Of a stretch of 64,000 nt of DNA, positions 1-9,824 are shown piece after piece. Location of the stretch: the NCBI GenBank assembly GCA_963794955.1, contig CAWCGF010000008.1, forward strand, positions 87,302-151,301, in the 5' to 3' direction. A program made the translations under genes and the position numbers. Origin of the DNA: JAFDVL01 sp963794955 (lineage in GTDB: Bacteria > Acidobacteriota > Blastocatellia > RBC074). The notes beneath the pieces were generated by a model. It ran no database searches, was not told the DNA's origin, and saw nothing but the letters and a program-made list of their open reading frames with translations. Numbering within the stretch: the first letter of the stretch is position 1; each line of letters begins with the position of its first letter.

Positions 1-321
1 TATATCCTCTCGCCTGCTTATGACTTGATCAACACTCGTTTGCATGTCGCTGACTCAGATTTTGCGCTGGCAAAAGGGTTATTTGCCGATGATTTCAAAT
101 CGGCAAAATACCGTAGCAGCCTGCATCCATCGCAAGAGGATTTTGTCGAACTCGCCAAACGAATCGGCGTACAGGAAAAACGAATTGAGAAACTTCTCGC
201 GCCGTTTCTGGCAAAACAACCGATGGTCGAAGCGCTGATCAGCCGCTCGTTTTTGAACGCGACCAGTAAAAAAAGTTATTTGGAAAATTATCGGCAGCGC
301 AGGAATTACCTCTTGGGATAA
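1..321 (+). CDS. HipA-like kinase, C-terminal fragment
   Basis: This is the 3' end of a gene that enters from the left edge. The open frame starts at base 1 and reads YILSPAYDLINTRLH, the typical motif near the C-terminus of HipA-family serine/threonine kinases, which are toxins of type II toxin-antitoxin modules. The rest of the fragment is a helical tail containing a Pro-Ser-Gln-Glu segment and a basic C-terminus (YLENYRQRRNYLLG). The TTG at base 25 is an internal Leu codon, not the start. A HipB-like partner would lie to the left and cannot be seen. The family call rests on the short SPAYDL motif and the tail, so it is fair but not certain. Confidence 0.7.
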   Translation, partial: YILSPAYDLINTRLHVADSDFALAKGLFADDFKSAKYRSSLHPSQEDFVELAKRIGVQEKRIEKLLAPFLAKQPMVEALISRSFLNATSKKSYLENYRQRRNYLLG

Positions 322-392
322 AATGCGCTACGATTGACATCTCAAAGAAACATTTACTGGCCCACTTCTGGTGGTGGAAAGGAGTCGTCGGT

Positions 393-1467
393 ATGCGTTC
401 TCACTTGTTCAGTTTCGTCTTTGCGATCCTGGCTTTGTGTCCTGTGTTCGCGCAAGATTCGGCGGCGGCAGAGCAAGCCTTTGCCAACATGAAATCTGCC
501 TTGGGGGGCGAAGCGCAACTTCACCTCCATCCGCAGCTTATCCTTCACTGCCGCCCAGCGAAAATTCATTCCCGGCAAAGAGATCAAAACCGAACTCAAA
601 ATTGACTGGTTGTTGCCGGACAAATTCTTCAAGCAGGAAAAAACCGAAGCACAGAAAAATGCAGTGGTGACGGTAACGCAAGTACTCAACGGCTCTCAAG
701 CGTGGATTGATCGGCAAATCAATGCGCCTTTGGCAAGTGATGATACGGTCGCTGATGTGCGCGGGCAACAAACGACTACGCCGCCGCAAATTGCGAATAG
801 CACAATGGGCATGAAGGACACGGCTGCTGGTACTTCCACTGTGCGCACGAATGCGCCAGGGGCGGCGGTGACAACCGAGCGTTCGGTTTTGGGCATGTCC
901 ATCCCGAAGCCGTTGGGCGGCAAGGATCACGATACCGATTTGCAGATCATGACCGAAGAGAGTCGCGCAATCAGGCAAAAACCGCTCCCCAGTAATAAGC
1001 GTCCTGATCTTGATAACCCTGATATCCAAACTCAGATGGAGCGCGATCTCCGCGACGATTTTCAGAGCCTTTCAATTGTCTTGCTGCCGTCCGCAACTTC
1101 GGCTATTAAGCTGACTAATTTTGAGGTCATAAAAGCGGCGGAAGGGAAATTTATCGAAGCGATTGACCTGACCGGAAAGGATGAGTATCAGGCGAGGCTC
1201 TTTTTAGATCAAACCACGCATTTGCCCGTGATGCTGAGCTATCGCGCCCTCCGAAACCCCAAGGCCGGTTACGTGATAACGAATAATCCCGCCGATTTGC
1301 AAGAAGTCGCCGTCCAGTTTTTCTTCTCCGACTACCAAAAAGTCAATCAGGTGTTGCTGCCCTTTCATATTGTCAAAGCGGTGAACGGCATTCAGGTCGA
1401 AGAATGGAAAGTGGAAAAATACAAACTCAATCCTGATTTGAAAGCCAAGAGATTTGAAAAAAAATAA
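393..1467 (+). pseudogene. Secreted protein gene of unknown function, broken by one frameshift
   Basis: A good ribosome site (GGAAAGGAG) precedes an ATG at 393, which opens a signal peptide (LFSFVFAILALCPVFA) and the mature start QDSAAAEQAFANMKSALGGEAQL. That frame stops at 605. The following frame, which stops at 1467, carries the obvious continuation: it can be read upstream as TSIRSLSFTAAQRKFIPGKE and then runs for about 285 more residues. The switch falls near 519-523, so one extra base (or two missing) around the caacttcacc stretch explains it. The intact product would be about 357 residues and exported. AF-x-N-M-x-x-A-x-GGEA-x-L is a start seen in uncharacterised acidobacterial secreted proteins. 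No enzymatic function is recognisable. Either a real lesion or an assembly error. Confidence 0.65.
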
Positions 1468-1499
1468 TGGCGTGAAAATTCGGCGACGCGCTCTCCTAT

Positions 1500-2246
1500 T
1501 TAGTAGCATTGCAACTCTAAGTGGAATTCATCAGGATGTATAAGGCATTGAAATAGATACACGCACCCTGTATCTCCCCAGCCAATATCTGCTTTTTCTT
1601 CGGAATCAATTTGTGCAAAAAAATTCATGGGCTTTGAACAGATGAGACACGAAGCCTCTGCGTCACCTTGAATCCATTTAGGATAACCGCCAATTCTCGT
1701 TGCGTAATCATCTAGGCAGTGAAGTTGCTGACAAGCATCTTCATAAGCTTGCCAAGGTTCTTCAGCGTTAGCGGCGGGGGAAAGATTGGCTATTTGAGGA
1801 TTTATTGAATAGATTCCATCCCAATCCGGTAATGCTGAGCCTAAAGAGAATTCAACGAAGCAGGCGGTTGTTGGGTACTTAGGCTCAGGCGTGGGAATAC
1901 GTTCGACAATCTTCGCCATCTCTGGAGTTAAATATCTACTGATCTTCCATAGTCCTTTTTTCTCATCGCTTAGGCCCCATGGTGAGCATTGCCAGCAATA
2001 GAAAAAGGTGTACAAGGCATTGACTGTAACAGGATGTTTGCAATCAGCAGTATTGATTTGACAAATAAACGTCAGAGGCGCGTTGCAGCCAGTACAAATA
2101 GGCCATTTATTAGGGGCTTCAAAATATGGCTTGCCACCAAATTTACTCAAGACCGAAGATGCGTCGGCTTTCTTATTTCGCCTCAACGCAGCTTGACTGC
2201 ACGGTTTTATAAGTGATTCTAAGAGGTCAACTAATTCCGATTTCAT
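1500..2246 (-). CDS. DUF1963 (YwqG-like) family protein
   Basis: A 248-residue protein with the layout of the DUF1963/YwqG family. It has an N-terminal SKFGGKPYFEAPNKWPIC segment, a CxxC pair (CTGC) followed by PLTFICQI, a second cysteine pair in FYCWQC, a late IGGYPKWIQGD motif and CLIC. These are the family's usual GG-x-P-x-x-P and GGYP-x-W-x-Q landmarks. The cysteine pairs could bind a metal, which is inferred only. The family is usually called as a cytoplasmic protein of unknown role. It starts 5 bp after the stop of the LarA-like gene and is probably co-transcribed with it. It ends convergently with the broken secreted-protein gene. Confidence 0.75.
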   Translation of the reverse strand: MKSELVDLLESLIKPCSQAALRRNKKADASSVLSKFGGKPYFEAPNKWPICTGCNAPLTFICQINTADCKHPVTVNALYTFFYCWQCSPWGLSDEKKGLWKISRYLTPEMAKIVERIPTPEPKYPTTACFVEFSLGSALPDWDGIYSINPQIANLSPAANAEEPWQAYEDACQQLHCLDDYATRIGGYPKWIQGDAEASCLICSKPMNFFAQIDSEEKADIGWGDTGCVYLFQCLIHPDEFHLELQCY

Positions 2247-2251
2247 GGAAC

Positions 2252-3535
2252 TTACTCCACCAAATACAAATCCCGTCCTGCCCGCTCCACAATCAACGTG
2301 TCAGGATCGCCTTCGTAATCTTCCCGCTTAAATGTGCGGTAATCCAAATAGCCGAGATTGATGCGCTGGCAGATCGCTTCGTCCAGTGCTGTGGCTAAGG
2401 TGATTTGGTAGCGTGGCAGAATATTGCCCTGTTCATCCTTGCGGCTGCCATAAGCGACGTGCGCGAGGTGCGCGGCGACAGCTAAGTTGTTGCGCAGGTC
2501 TTCGTGCTGATTGACGAGTTCAATGACTTGTTCCAACGGACGGTAGCCGTATTTTTCAATCGCGTGGCCGTGCGTTTCGGACACGTGTTTCAGGTGCGGC
2601 GCGTACACGATCAATTCGCCGCCGGGTTCGACAATTGCGCCCAGCCGATAGCTGGCCTTGCCGCCGACCCACATTTCATCATAATGTTCATCCAACAATG
2701 CAACGACGCGTTTGTATTGGCGCTGCGTGAACTTGATATGAACCTGGCGGCTGACGTTCGCGGCCTGGCGAAAGGCTTGGCGAACGTTGCCGATGAACAA
2801 GCCGTGCGTGCGCAAACGATCCTCGGCTTCATCCGTGGGGCGCGAGCAAACCGAATTCAGCGAGATGATTTGGGCGGGAACCAACTCGACAGCGGCTTCG
2901 ATCATGTGGCGTGTTGGCGTTTCGATGACGCCAATCGTTTTTTCAATTGTCACCAGCGCGCCCAGCCAATGCGTATTGTGCGTGAGTTCCGGGCCAGCGA
3001 TGCCGGGAAAGAAATATTTGCCGCCGCCCGCAAAGCCCGCAACTTCGTGCGGCACGGTCGCGCCGAACACTAAAATTGTATCGTAGTTAGTAATCAATTT
3101 GTTCAGCGTGATCGGCACAGCATCGTTCAGCAATCCGCCCGTGATTTGGGTGACCTGCTCGGCGCTGAGTTCGCCCAGTTTGACCAGGGCATCAGGCGAG
3201 TCCCACTGGTGATCAAAAATCGCGCCGACGTTCGTGAGACCACCGAGCATCCCGACCTTCTCCAGCTTTTCTTTTTCGGTCATCGGCACATGTGTTCCTT
3301 GTGCAATGAGCGCGTCAAAGGCTCCAACTTGGCGTGAAGCAAGAAACCGTGCTGCCGCGGGAAACAAAATGTCCGTGTTGTCATCGCGCGTTTTGTCCGG
3401 CAGGATCGCCAGCACGCGCGCGCCGGGCGCAATGCCGAGCAAGCCTTGTTCGACGATTGCTTGTAATTCATCCGGCGTCAGATCCAGTTCTGGTGCGCCG
3501 CGTCCGATTGTGATTGAGGGTGCAGGTTGAGTCAT
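2252..3535 (-). CDS. LarA-like (DUF2088) lactate racemase family protein
   Basis: About 427 residues, the normal size for LarA, the nickel-pincer lactate racemase family. Visible family signatures are ILPDKTRDDN near residue 50 (the D-x-T-R motif), the QGTHVPMTEKE segment with the conserved His, and PHEVAGFAGGGKYFFPGIAG. That last motif holds the His and the Lys that in characterised LarA carries the nickel-pincer cofactor. The cofactor-making genes larB, larC and larE are not in the window, so the substrate may not be lactate; several LarA homologues act on other 2-hydroxy acids. The start chosen (MTQPAPS) leaves a GGA 11 bases upstream. An alternative ATG at 3556 adds seven residues. Confidence 0.8.
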   Translation of the reverse strand: MTQPAPSITIGRGAPELDLTPDELQAIVEQGLLGIAPGARVLAILPDKTRDDNTDILFPAAARFLASRQVGAFDALIAQGTHVPMTEKEKLEKVGMLGGLTNVGAIFDHQWDSPDALVKLGELSAEQVTQITGGLLNDAVPITLNKLITNYDTILVFGATVPHEVAGFAGGGKYFFPGIAGPELTHNTHWLGALVTIEKTIGVIETPTRHMIEAAVELVPAQIISLNSVCSRPTDEAEDRLRTHGLFIGNVRQAFRQAANVSRQVHIKFTQRQYKRVVALLDEHYDEMWVGGKASYRLGAIVEPGGELIVYAPHLKHVSETHGHAIEKYGYRPLEQVIELVNQHEDLRNNLAVAAHLAHVAYGSRKDEQGNILPRYQITLATALDEAICQRINLGYLDYRTFKREDYEGDPDTLIVERAGRDLYLVE

Positions 3536-3763
3536 AATGATTGGTATCCATTCCAAGATGAAAGATGGTAACGATTCGCATCATCGGCAATTCCAAACAA
3601 GCTGTCAATGGTTGCGCTGGCTGGCAACCTGCCGCGAAATATGCTCAAATACGCGCAGATCAGGCACCTGTAAGCTTGATCACATCAATGATCCTACCCA
3701 TTCGTGAGTGTGCATTGAGACAAAATTAAATAAAACAATAACAACCAAATTGGAGGACTGAAC

Positions 3764-4873
3764 ATGAGTAAGGTGTTTTTATTAGTTATCGTCTGCTTGA
3801 TTGTCTTTATTGCACCAGCTACTGCTGACACGATTAAATTGAAAAACGGAGATCGTCTCACGGGAACGATTGTCAAATCCGATGAGAAATCGCTCGTCAT
3901 CAAAACTGACTATGCGGGCGCAATCACGGTGAATTGGGCCGCGATTCAGGACGTCGAATCTGCCCAGGAACTTAACGTCTTTTCTAAAGCCGGACAGAAG
4001 CTCGTCGGCACGCTCACGACTGTCGAAGACAAAATTGCCGTCACAACCAAAGATGCAGGCAAAGTCGAATTGGCTAAGAGCGACATCACGACCATGCGCA
4101 GTGCCGACGAACAGATCGCGTGGCAAAAAGAACAAGACCGCTATGCCAATCCGAGTGTGTTGGATTTATGGGCAGGCAGCGCGGATTTTGGCATCGCGTT
4201 GACAACTGGCAACTCAGCGACGACAACCACAACCGCCGGCTTGGATTTGGCGCGCGTGACAAAGCGCGACAAGACGACCGTGTTTTATCGGCAAGTCTCT
4301 GCGACGGATCGCAATGTGTCACCGTCGAAGAAGATTGCGAACGCCAAGCGCGCGGGTGTGCAATATGATTTGAAGTTATCGAATCGCAGTTATGTATTCG
4401 GTTTCTCGAATTTCGATTTTGATGAATTTCTGCGCCTGGATTTGCGCTTTGCGCCCGGCGGCGGCTTTGGCTACAACGTGGTGAAACGCGAACACTCGAC
4501 CTTCGATCTGTTCGGCGGCATCGCGTACAACAAAGAAATTTTTGACGTGACGCCTGCGCCCACGACAGCCGTGCCGCAGCCCACGTACACCACCTTGACG
4601 CGCGACTCGATGGAGGGGTTTGTCGGCGAAGAATGGCGTTACAAAATGAACACCCGGACGCAGTTTTTTGAGAAGGCGACCTTGTATCCGAACTTTTCCC
4701 AAACAGGAAAGTTTCGGCTCAACTTAGATGTTGGAATGTCTACTGCGCTCAGCAAGTATTTGAGTTGGAACCTCGCGTATAGCAGTCGTTACTTGAGTAA
4801 TCCGCCGCTCGCGGGCATCAAGAAAAACGATACATTGTTATCCACCGGCATCCGCCTCACCTTTGCGAAATAG
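3764..4873 (+). CDS. DUF481 outer-membrane-type protein
   Basis: A 369-residue exported protein. An N-terminal signal peptide (LLVIVCLIVFIAPATA) is followed by ADTIKLKNGDRLTGTIVKSD, a small beta domain common at the front of DUF481 proteins. From about residue 125 comes DUF481 proper (WAGSADFGIALTTGNSATTT), rich in alternating hydrophobic strands and ending in GIRLTFAK, as expected for a beta-barrel. DUF481 proteins resemble salt-induced outer-membrane proteins and have no firm function. The start is supported by TTGGAGGACTGAAC immediately upstream. It is transcribed alone, divergent from the LarA-like gene. Confidence 0.85.
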   Translation: MSKVFLLVIVCLIVFIAPATADTIKLKNGDRLTGTIVKSDEKSLVIKTDYAGAITVNWAAIQDVESAQELNVFSKAGQKLVGTLTTVEDKIAVTTKDAGKVELAKSDITTMRSADEQIAWQKEQDRYANPSVLDLWAGSADFGIALTTGNSATTTTTAGLDLARVTKRDKTTVFYRQVSATDRNVSPSKKIANAKRAGVQYDLKLSNRSYVFGFSNFDFDEFLRLDLRFAPGGGFGYNVVKREHSTFDLFGGIAYNKEIFDVTPAPTTAVPQPTYTTLTRDSMEGFVGEEWRYKMNTRTQFFEKATLYPNFSQTGKFRLNLDVGMSTALSKYLSWNLAYSSRYLSNPPLAGIKKNDTLLSTGIRLTFAK

Positions 4874-4935
4874 GCTGTTGTAAAAGTCAGGCTACGCGCC
4901 GTCATCCACGCATAGCCTGATTGGGATAGAGAGAA

Positions 4936-5120
4936 AATCTTGAGAAACGCGATCAGCGCCCGTTTATCTTTTGCCGACAACTGTAAGCCGAACTCATGGC
5001 CTTTCACCGTGAGTGTCTTGACGCCATATCCCTTGAATCCTGTCGGCACAGAATCGTCTTTCAAGCGACTCGGATCAAACCAGTCTTCGAGCCTGGCGAT
5101 GAAGCGGCTGTGCTCAGCGG
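4936..5120 (-). pseudogene. Possible remnant of a c-type cytochrome C-terminus
   Basis: Between the DUF3179 gene and the convergent DUF481 gene the minus strand keeps a short readable stretch with LEDWFDPSRLKDD, GFKGYGVKTLTVKGHEFGL and LSAKDKRALIAFLKIF. This resembles the C-terminal end of cytochrome c/peroxidase-like proteins, where a Leu-Ser-x-x-D-x-x-A-L-I-A-F-L helix closes the haem domain. No start, haem motif or natural stop is present, and the frame runs on into the 3' end of the DUF481 gene. It is best read as the leftover of a deleted gene. The resemblance is from memory of the families and is weak. Confidence 0.3.
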
Positions 5121-6353
5121 CTATTTGTTCGTCGTGTACACGCTCGTGTTGGGGTGATAAATCTTCCAATCGAACCAATAATCTTTCAGCACGGAAATTT
5201 TCCTCAACTGCTTTCCGGTCAGTAATCCACCAATAGCCTTACCACTGAAATCCCACGTCGAGCCAGTTTCGGCATCTACAAATTGTAGCGGCGTCGCGTC
5301 TGCTTGCACGAAGAACTCCAATGTGCGGTTATCTACGCGGCGATCAAACACGCGCACAGATTTGTTGTCGTCGCCCAGCACAATAAAAATCGGCGTCGTG
5401 TCAATCGTGTTGATGATGAGCCGTTGTTGTTGCAATTCATCTATCGGGTAAGCAATCGCTTTGCCGTTGAGGACGATGCCCGCAATCAAGGCCCGCGGTT
5501 TGAGCTTATCGTTTGGATCAACGGGCGTGATGACGCGGAGCTTTTCATATTCCTCTTCCCAATTCGCGGCTTCGTAGTTTTGGCTGACACGATCATCAGG
5601 GCGCAGCACGCGTCCATTGGGATGTTCGCGTTTCCACACGGCGAAGGTGACTTCGTCGGTGAAGACGCCGTTGAGTTGGCGGCCTTTGAATGGGCCTTGC
5701 ATCGCTTGACCGGAAACCTGCTGCCACCACGTACCGGTTTCTTCATCGCGCATGATGAAGTTCTGGTTATTGATGCCCGCCAGGTGGAACGTCAGCTTTT
5801 TACCGTCAAGTTCGGATTCCCACACCAGACCGGTGTGACAGAGCGTTCAGTAGGTCGCCGTAATCGGCTTGCCTCCGACGACATCGTTGACGACGTGATG
5901 ATAGGCCATTTGCCGCACCGGATAGGCTACTGCCTCGCCGTTGATTTCGACGGCTAACACCATATCGCTGTCGTTGACGAAATTTACTGCGCTCACGTTG
6001 GCGTATGCCGCATTGGGCAGCGGATTGAACATCCACTCGAAATGATTCTGGCGCGCAAACCACGTCACAGCGATCAGGGGCGCGAGCAAAAGCGACAAGG
6101 CAATCCTGCTCCACCAACGCGCCCCACGCCAGAGTCGAAGGCACAACACAAGCGCCAGCACTAAAGCTGTAACTGTCACCCACGGGGCCCAGCGTCGCAG
6201 GAAGTAGGACCATTCGATGACAGTCGGCGTTTGCGCTTTGAAGGGCATGATGAAGAAGACTGGGATTGCTACGAAGGCAACCGTTGCCACCACGAGCAGG
6301 AGCAGCAGCAACCAGAACTTCCGGCGTCCTGATGAAGTCGGAGGGATATTCAT
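5121..6353 (-). CDS. DUF3179 membrane protein, candidate selenoprotein (Sec169)
   Basis: Two open stretches in one frame (6353 down to 5850, and 5846 down to 5121) are separated by a single TGA at 5849-5847. Read through, they give one 410-residue DUF3179 protein. It has three N-terminal membrane segments (about residues 12-35, 53-72, 82-98) and then the DUF3179 domain with NGEAVAYPVRQMAYHHVVND, VVGGKPITATY-U-TLCHTG, the strand region around WWQQVSG and the end KIYHPNTSVY. DUF3179 proteins normally have TYCPLCGTG here, so the TGA sits exactly on the first cysteine of the conserved CxxC (U169, C172). A SECIS-like hairpin follows. The gene starts 10 bp after the TonB receptor stop, with AGGAC before ATG. 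A plain nonsense mutation is the alternative. Confidence 0.8.
5821..5837 (-). promoter_or_regulatory. SECIS-like hairpin after the DUF3179 TGA
   Basis: On the coding (minus) strand the TGA is followed by nine bases and then a perfect six-pair hairpin, CACACC-GGUCU-GGUGUG. The loop starts 16 bases after the UGA, and its first two bases are G. Bacterial SECIS elements, read by SelB, are short stems just after UGA with a G in the first loop positions. The GGUCU loop also matches, as I recall it, the loop of the Escherichia coli fdhF SECIS. The stem lies in the codons for conserved residues CHTGLVW, so sequence conservation alone could also explain part of it. Confidence 0.7.
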
Positions 6354-6363
6354 TGGTATCGTC

Positions 6364-9300
6364 CTAAAACCCTAGCTTAAGGGCGAATTGAAAGACGCGC
6401 GGATCACCCGCCGAAATGATCGAACCAAATCCCGGCGCACCCAACACCACATTCGGATTGCCGAGCGGTGGTGTGTTCGTTAGGTTGAATGCTTCGGCGC
6501 GGAATTCAATCTGTTTGGCCTCGCTGAGGCGAATCCGTTTGAGCAACGCCACATCCAGATTGCGAAAGCCAGGGCCGCGCACGGGGTTCCGCGAACTTGT
6601 GCCCAACGTAAATTGCGGCGCAAGAGTAAACGCGGCGGTATTGAACCATTGCGTTGTCGTGCGCTTTGAGGCCGGCAAATTGGCTTTGCCAGTCAAATTT
6701 GGGCGTTGTGTGCCGAATCCGGCAAAGGCATTAAAGTTGGTTACTTGATTGAGCGCAAGGGGCAATCCTGATTGCACGTTGATGATGCCGCTGATTTCCC
6801 AACCCTGAAATATCTTCCCGACCATGCCAAAAGATTGAGCAAGACGTTTCGTCGGCAGTTCGTAGGTGAAACTGGCGACAAAAATATTCGGCACATCGCC
6901 GTTAGAAACATCGCGTTCGAGGCGGCGATTGAAACTGTCTGCCACTGGAAAATTCGCTACTGGCCCGGTTTGAATCGTTGCATCAAACACCGAAGACGCA
7001 TCGTCAATCAGCTTCGAGCGCGTGTAGGCAACCAGAAGTGACAGCCCCCGCGAAAACCGTTTTTCCAGCTTCATCTGTAACGAGTGATAGTTCGTGTTGC
7101 CGACATTGTTGCGATACAAACTCACCGTTGTGAAGCGTGGGAACGGCTTCAATAATTGGGCGCGCGTGATGGTCGAATCACCAAGACTGGAATTGCGAGG
7201 GATTTGCCCGACGTACGGATTCGGCACACGTTCCAGCAATGACGCACCCTGCTGTAATTGCGCGACGGTTAATTGATTGATATTCACATCCGGGAGGCCG
7301 ACGTGCGTGACTTTTGATCCGGCGTAAGCAATTTCAAAGACGAGGTTCGGTGTCAGTTCACGCTGTACCGCCAGGTTCCATTGCGACGTGTAGCCAGAGC
7401 CTAAAGCACGATCTACGCCAAACACTCCTTGCCCGAGTCCAGCCTCAGGGGTAAGGGGAATTGCGGCTACATTGGTGCCGGAAGCCAACGTGAAGGCGGG
7501 TATGCGATTGTCGAGCGAACGTTGTGTGATCGTTTGCACGAAGGGGAATTGTGGAATCGTGAACGGTGTCGTGATGCCTGCCTGTTCCTGCCAAATTAAG
7601 CCGTAACCGATGCGCAGCACGGTTTTGTCTTGCACCCGATAACTTAGCCCAAGGCGTGGGCCAAAATTCAATTTGTGCAACTCGCGTGCTGTGCGTGGAA
7701 AGCCGTCGCGTCCGAGGTAGTCAAGCTGCTGTGAGTTAAGATTGAATATTGCGCCTTGGTTGTTGGCTTCTGTAGAAGCAAAGTTGAGCGTGTAGCGCAC
7801 GCCTGCATTGATCGTCAACGCTCGCGTTGCCTTCCAATCATCCTGCAAAAAGAACTCGGCCACGTTAGCGCGCGGACGCAACATGTTGGGCTGCAAATCT
7901 ATTGAGAAACTCTGCACCTGTCCGAGCAAAAAGCTGGCGACTGGATTGCCGGTGAAACTCGCCAAGTCATTGCCAACGCCTGTCAGCCCCTGCGAGTTTG
8001 TGAACAGGGAGTTGAAGGAAAACAATCCCGCAGGCGATGGCGGTTGCAACACGTCTAATCGTTGCTGCCGGAAATCAATGCCCACCCTAAGCGAATGCTT
8101 GCCGTTTTGTAGCGAAAGCGCATCGTAAATTTGCGTCACGTCTGTGCGAATATCGCTGTTTGTATTGGGGGGCGGCCCCAGTTGTTGCAGGCCGCTAATG
8201 GCAAAGGTGGGCAGTACATCACCAAACGCGGCGAGCGTGGGAAGGCCGGGAATACGCACGCTTTCGGCTATTGCCGACGAGCGACGAACGACCGCACGCC
8301 GCGTGTAACCAAAGCGCAGTTCATTCAGCAGATGTGCATTGACCGTGAATAAATAATTGCCCACGATGGATTGCGCGGTGGTTTTTGTCAGGCCAAGAGC
8401 ACCGCCCGTGAGATTACCGCTGCCCGCTGGCAACGGCGTTACTGGATCACTCGTATCACGCGCAAACGAATAGCGCCCGAAGAGTTGATGACGCTCATTG
8501 AAACGGTGATCTATACGACCGTCGTATTGGTTTTGATCTTGCGACTCGTTCGCTACACGGGTGAAGTTGTTGGCTGCGCCGGAGGAGGTAGGCAGCGGAT
8601 ACCGCGTCAGCAGTTGTTTGGCCAGGGGATCGAATTCCACTTGCGGAATCACGTTATCTGCAAAGGCGCGTTTGTCTGAGGGGCGAAAAATTTGCCCATT
8701 GCGCGCTGGCAACGAATTGCCATTCGTATCGGTGATTGTGATCGGCGAGTTGCCTATGGCTGTAGTTGTCACTGTTCCGATTGAGGTCAAATATAGCGGT
8801 GCGCCGAGGCTGGCGGAAAAGTCACCGCTGCGTTGTGTGCGTGTTGGGACGGTAGAAGTGCGAACACGTCCAATACGTTGTCGCGTGCCTTGATAATCGG
8901 CAAAAAAGAACGTGCGATCAGGGACGATTGGCCCCCCTGCTACGCCACCAAATTGATTGCGGCGAAAGACAGGTTTGTCAGGATTGGCAGCCGTGCGCGG
9001 GGCGAACAAATTGCGCGCATTCAAACTTTCGTGGCGGAAGAACTCAAAGAGCGAGCCATGAAAATTGTTCGTGCCGGATTTGGTGGTCAAATTGACAACG
9101 CCTCCGTTGAAGCGTCCGAATTCGGCGGATGGGCTGTTGCTTTCTACTTTGAATTCCTGCACGGCTTCGATGATGGGGAAGAAGGCGATTTGTCCGGGTT
9201 CCGGTTGCAACACCGAAATGCCATCAAACAGGTATTCATTCACGCGCGGGCGACCGCCATTGATGCGCGGGAACGACGGGCCTTCCGCCGTGCGCGGCGG

Positions 9301-9801
9301 CGCAGCCACACCGGGCGAGAGCGAAACGAGCGAGAGGAAATTGCGCCCATTCAGCGGCAGGCTGACAATCTTTCGCTGGTCAATTACTTGTCCCAAACTG
9401 GCTTGTTCGGTGCGCAACAATGATGCATCCGCCGCAATCGTGATGATGTCCGCTACCTTGCCGACTTTCAGCGTCAGCTCAACGCTCACTCGTTCACCTG
9501 TCGTCAATCGAACCCCTTCGCGCACGAGTTTCTGAAAGCCCTGGGCTTCAATCTTGATGGCATACAAACCGGGTTTGAGGTTCGTGAAAGTGAAAAGCCC
9601 CTCTTTGTTAGAGGTCTTCTCCGATGTGCCATTCGTCGCAACTTCAGTGAGTGTGATTTTGGCAGCGCGAACGGTCGCGCCTGTCTCATCGTGGATTTGT
9701 CCGTTAAGTTCGGCGCGGCCTGCTTGCGCGTACAGTGAGGAATGGGAGAGAAGCGAAAGAGTCATCCCAACAAAAAACAGCTTATTCGCCCATAAACGCA
9801 T
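6364..9801 (-). CDS. Oar-like TonB-dependent outer-membrane receptor
   Basis: An 1145-residue outer-membrane protein. A signal peptide (LFFVGMTLSLLSHSSLYAQA) precedes a carboxypeptidase-regulatory-like domain (about residues 28-110: LNGQIHDETGATVRAAKITL), then a plug (LPLNGRNFLSLVSLSPG, GGRPRVNEYLFDG, FNGGVVNLTTKSGTNNFHGS) and a long beta-barrel ending in a C-terminal aromatic strand (FQFALKLGF). This CarboxypepD_reg plus plug plus barrel form is strongly expanded in Acidobacteriota. The substrate is not predictable from sequence. AGGAGG stands just before the ATG. It lies between the TauE/SafE permease and the DUF3179 gene with gaps of 23 and 10 bp, so co-transcription is likely. Confidence 0.9.
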   Translation of the reverse strand: MRLWANKLFFVGMTLSLLSHSSLYAQAGRAELNGQIHDETGATVRAAKITLTEVATNGTSEKTSNKEGLFTFTNLKPGLYAIKIEAQGFQKLVREGVRLTTGERVSVELTLKVGKVADIITIAADASLLRTEQASLGQVIDQRKIVSLPLNGRNFLSLVSLSPGVAAPPRTAEGPSFPRINGGRPRVNEYLFDGISVLQPEPGQIAFFPIIEAVQEFKVESNSPSAEFGRFNGGVVNLTTKSGTNNFHGSLFEFFRHESLNARNLFAPRTAANPDKPVFRRNQFGGVAGGPIVPDRTFFFADYQGTRQRIGRVRTSTVPTRTQRSGDFSASLGAPLYLTSIGTVTTTAIGNSPITITDTNGNSLPARNGQIFRPSDKRAFADNVIPQVEFDPLAKQLLTRYPLPTSSGAANNFTRVANESQDQNQYDGRIDHRFNERHQLFGRYSFARDTSDPVTPLPAGSGNLTGGALGLTKTTAQSIVGNYLFTVNAHLLNELRFGYTRRAVVRRSSAIAESVRIPGLPTLAAFGDVLPTFAISGLQQLGPPPNTNSDIRTDVTQIYDALSLQNGKHSLRVGIDFRQQRLDVLQPPSPAGLFSFNSLFTNSQGLTGVGNDLASFTGNPVASFLLGQVQSFSIDLQPNMLRPRANVAEFFLQDDWKATRALTINAGVRYTLNFASTEANNQGAIFNLNSQQLDYLGRDGFPRTARELHKLNFGPRLGLSYRVQDKTVLRIGYGLIWQEQAGITTPFTIPQFPFVQTITQRSLDNRIPAFTLASGTNVAAIPLTPEAGLGQGVFGVDRALGSGYTSQWNLAVQRELTPNLVFEIAYAGSKVTHVGLPDVNINQLTVAQLQQGASLLERVPNPYVGQIPRNSSLGDSTITRAQLLKPFPRFTTVSLYRNNVGNTNYHSLQMKLEKRFSRGLSLLVAYTRSKLIDDASSVFDATIQTGPVANFPVADSFNRRLERDVSNGDVPNIFVASFTYELPTKRLAQSFGMVGKIFQGWEISGIINVQSGLPLALNQVTNFNAFAGFGTQRPNLTGKANLPASKRTTTQWFNTAAFTLAPQFTLGTSSRNPVRGPGFRNLDVALLKRIRLSEAKQIEFRAEAFNLTNTPPLGNPNVVLGAPGFGSIISAGDPRVFQFALKLGF

Positions 9802-9824
9802 ACCTACCTCCTTTGCGCGACGCT

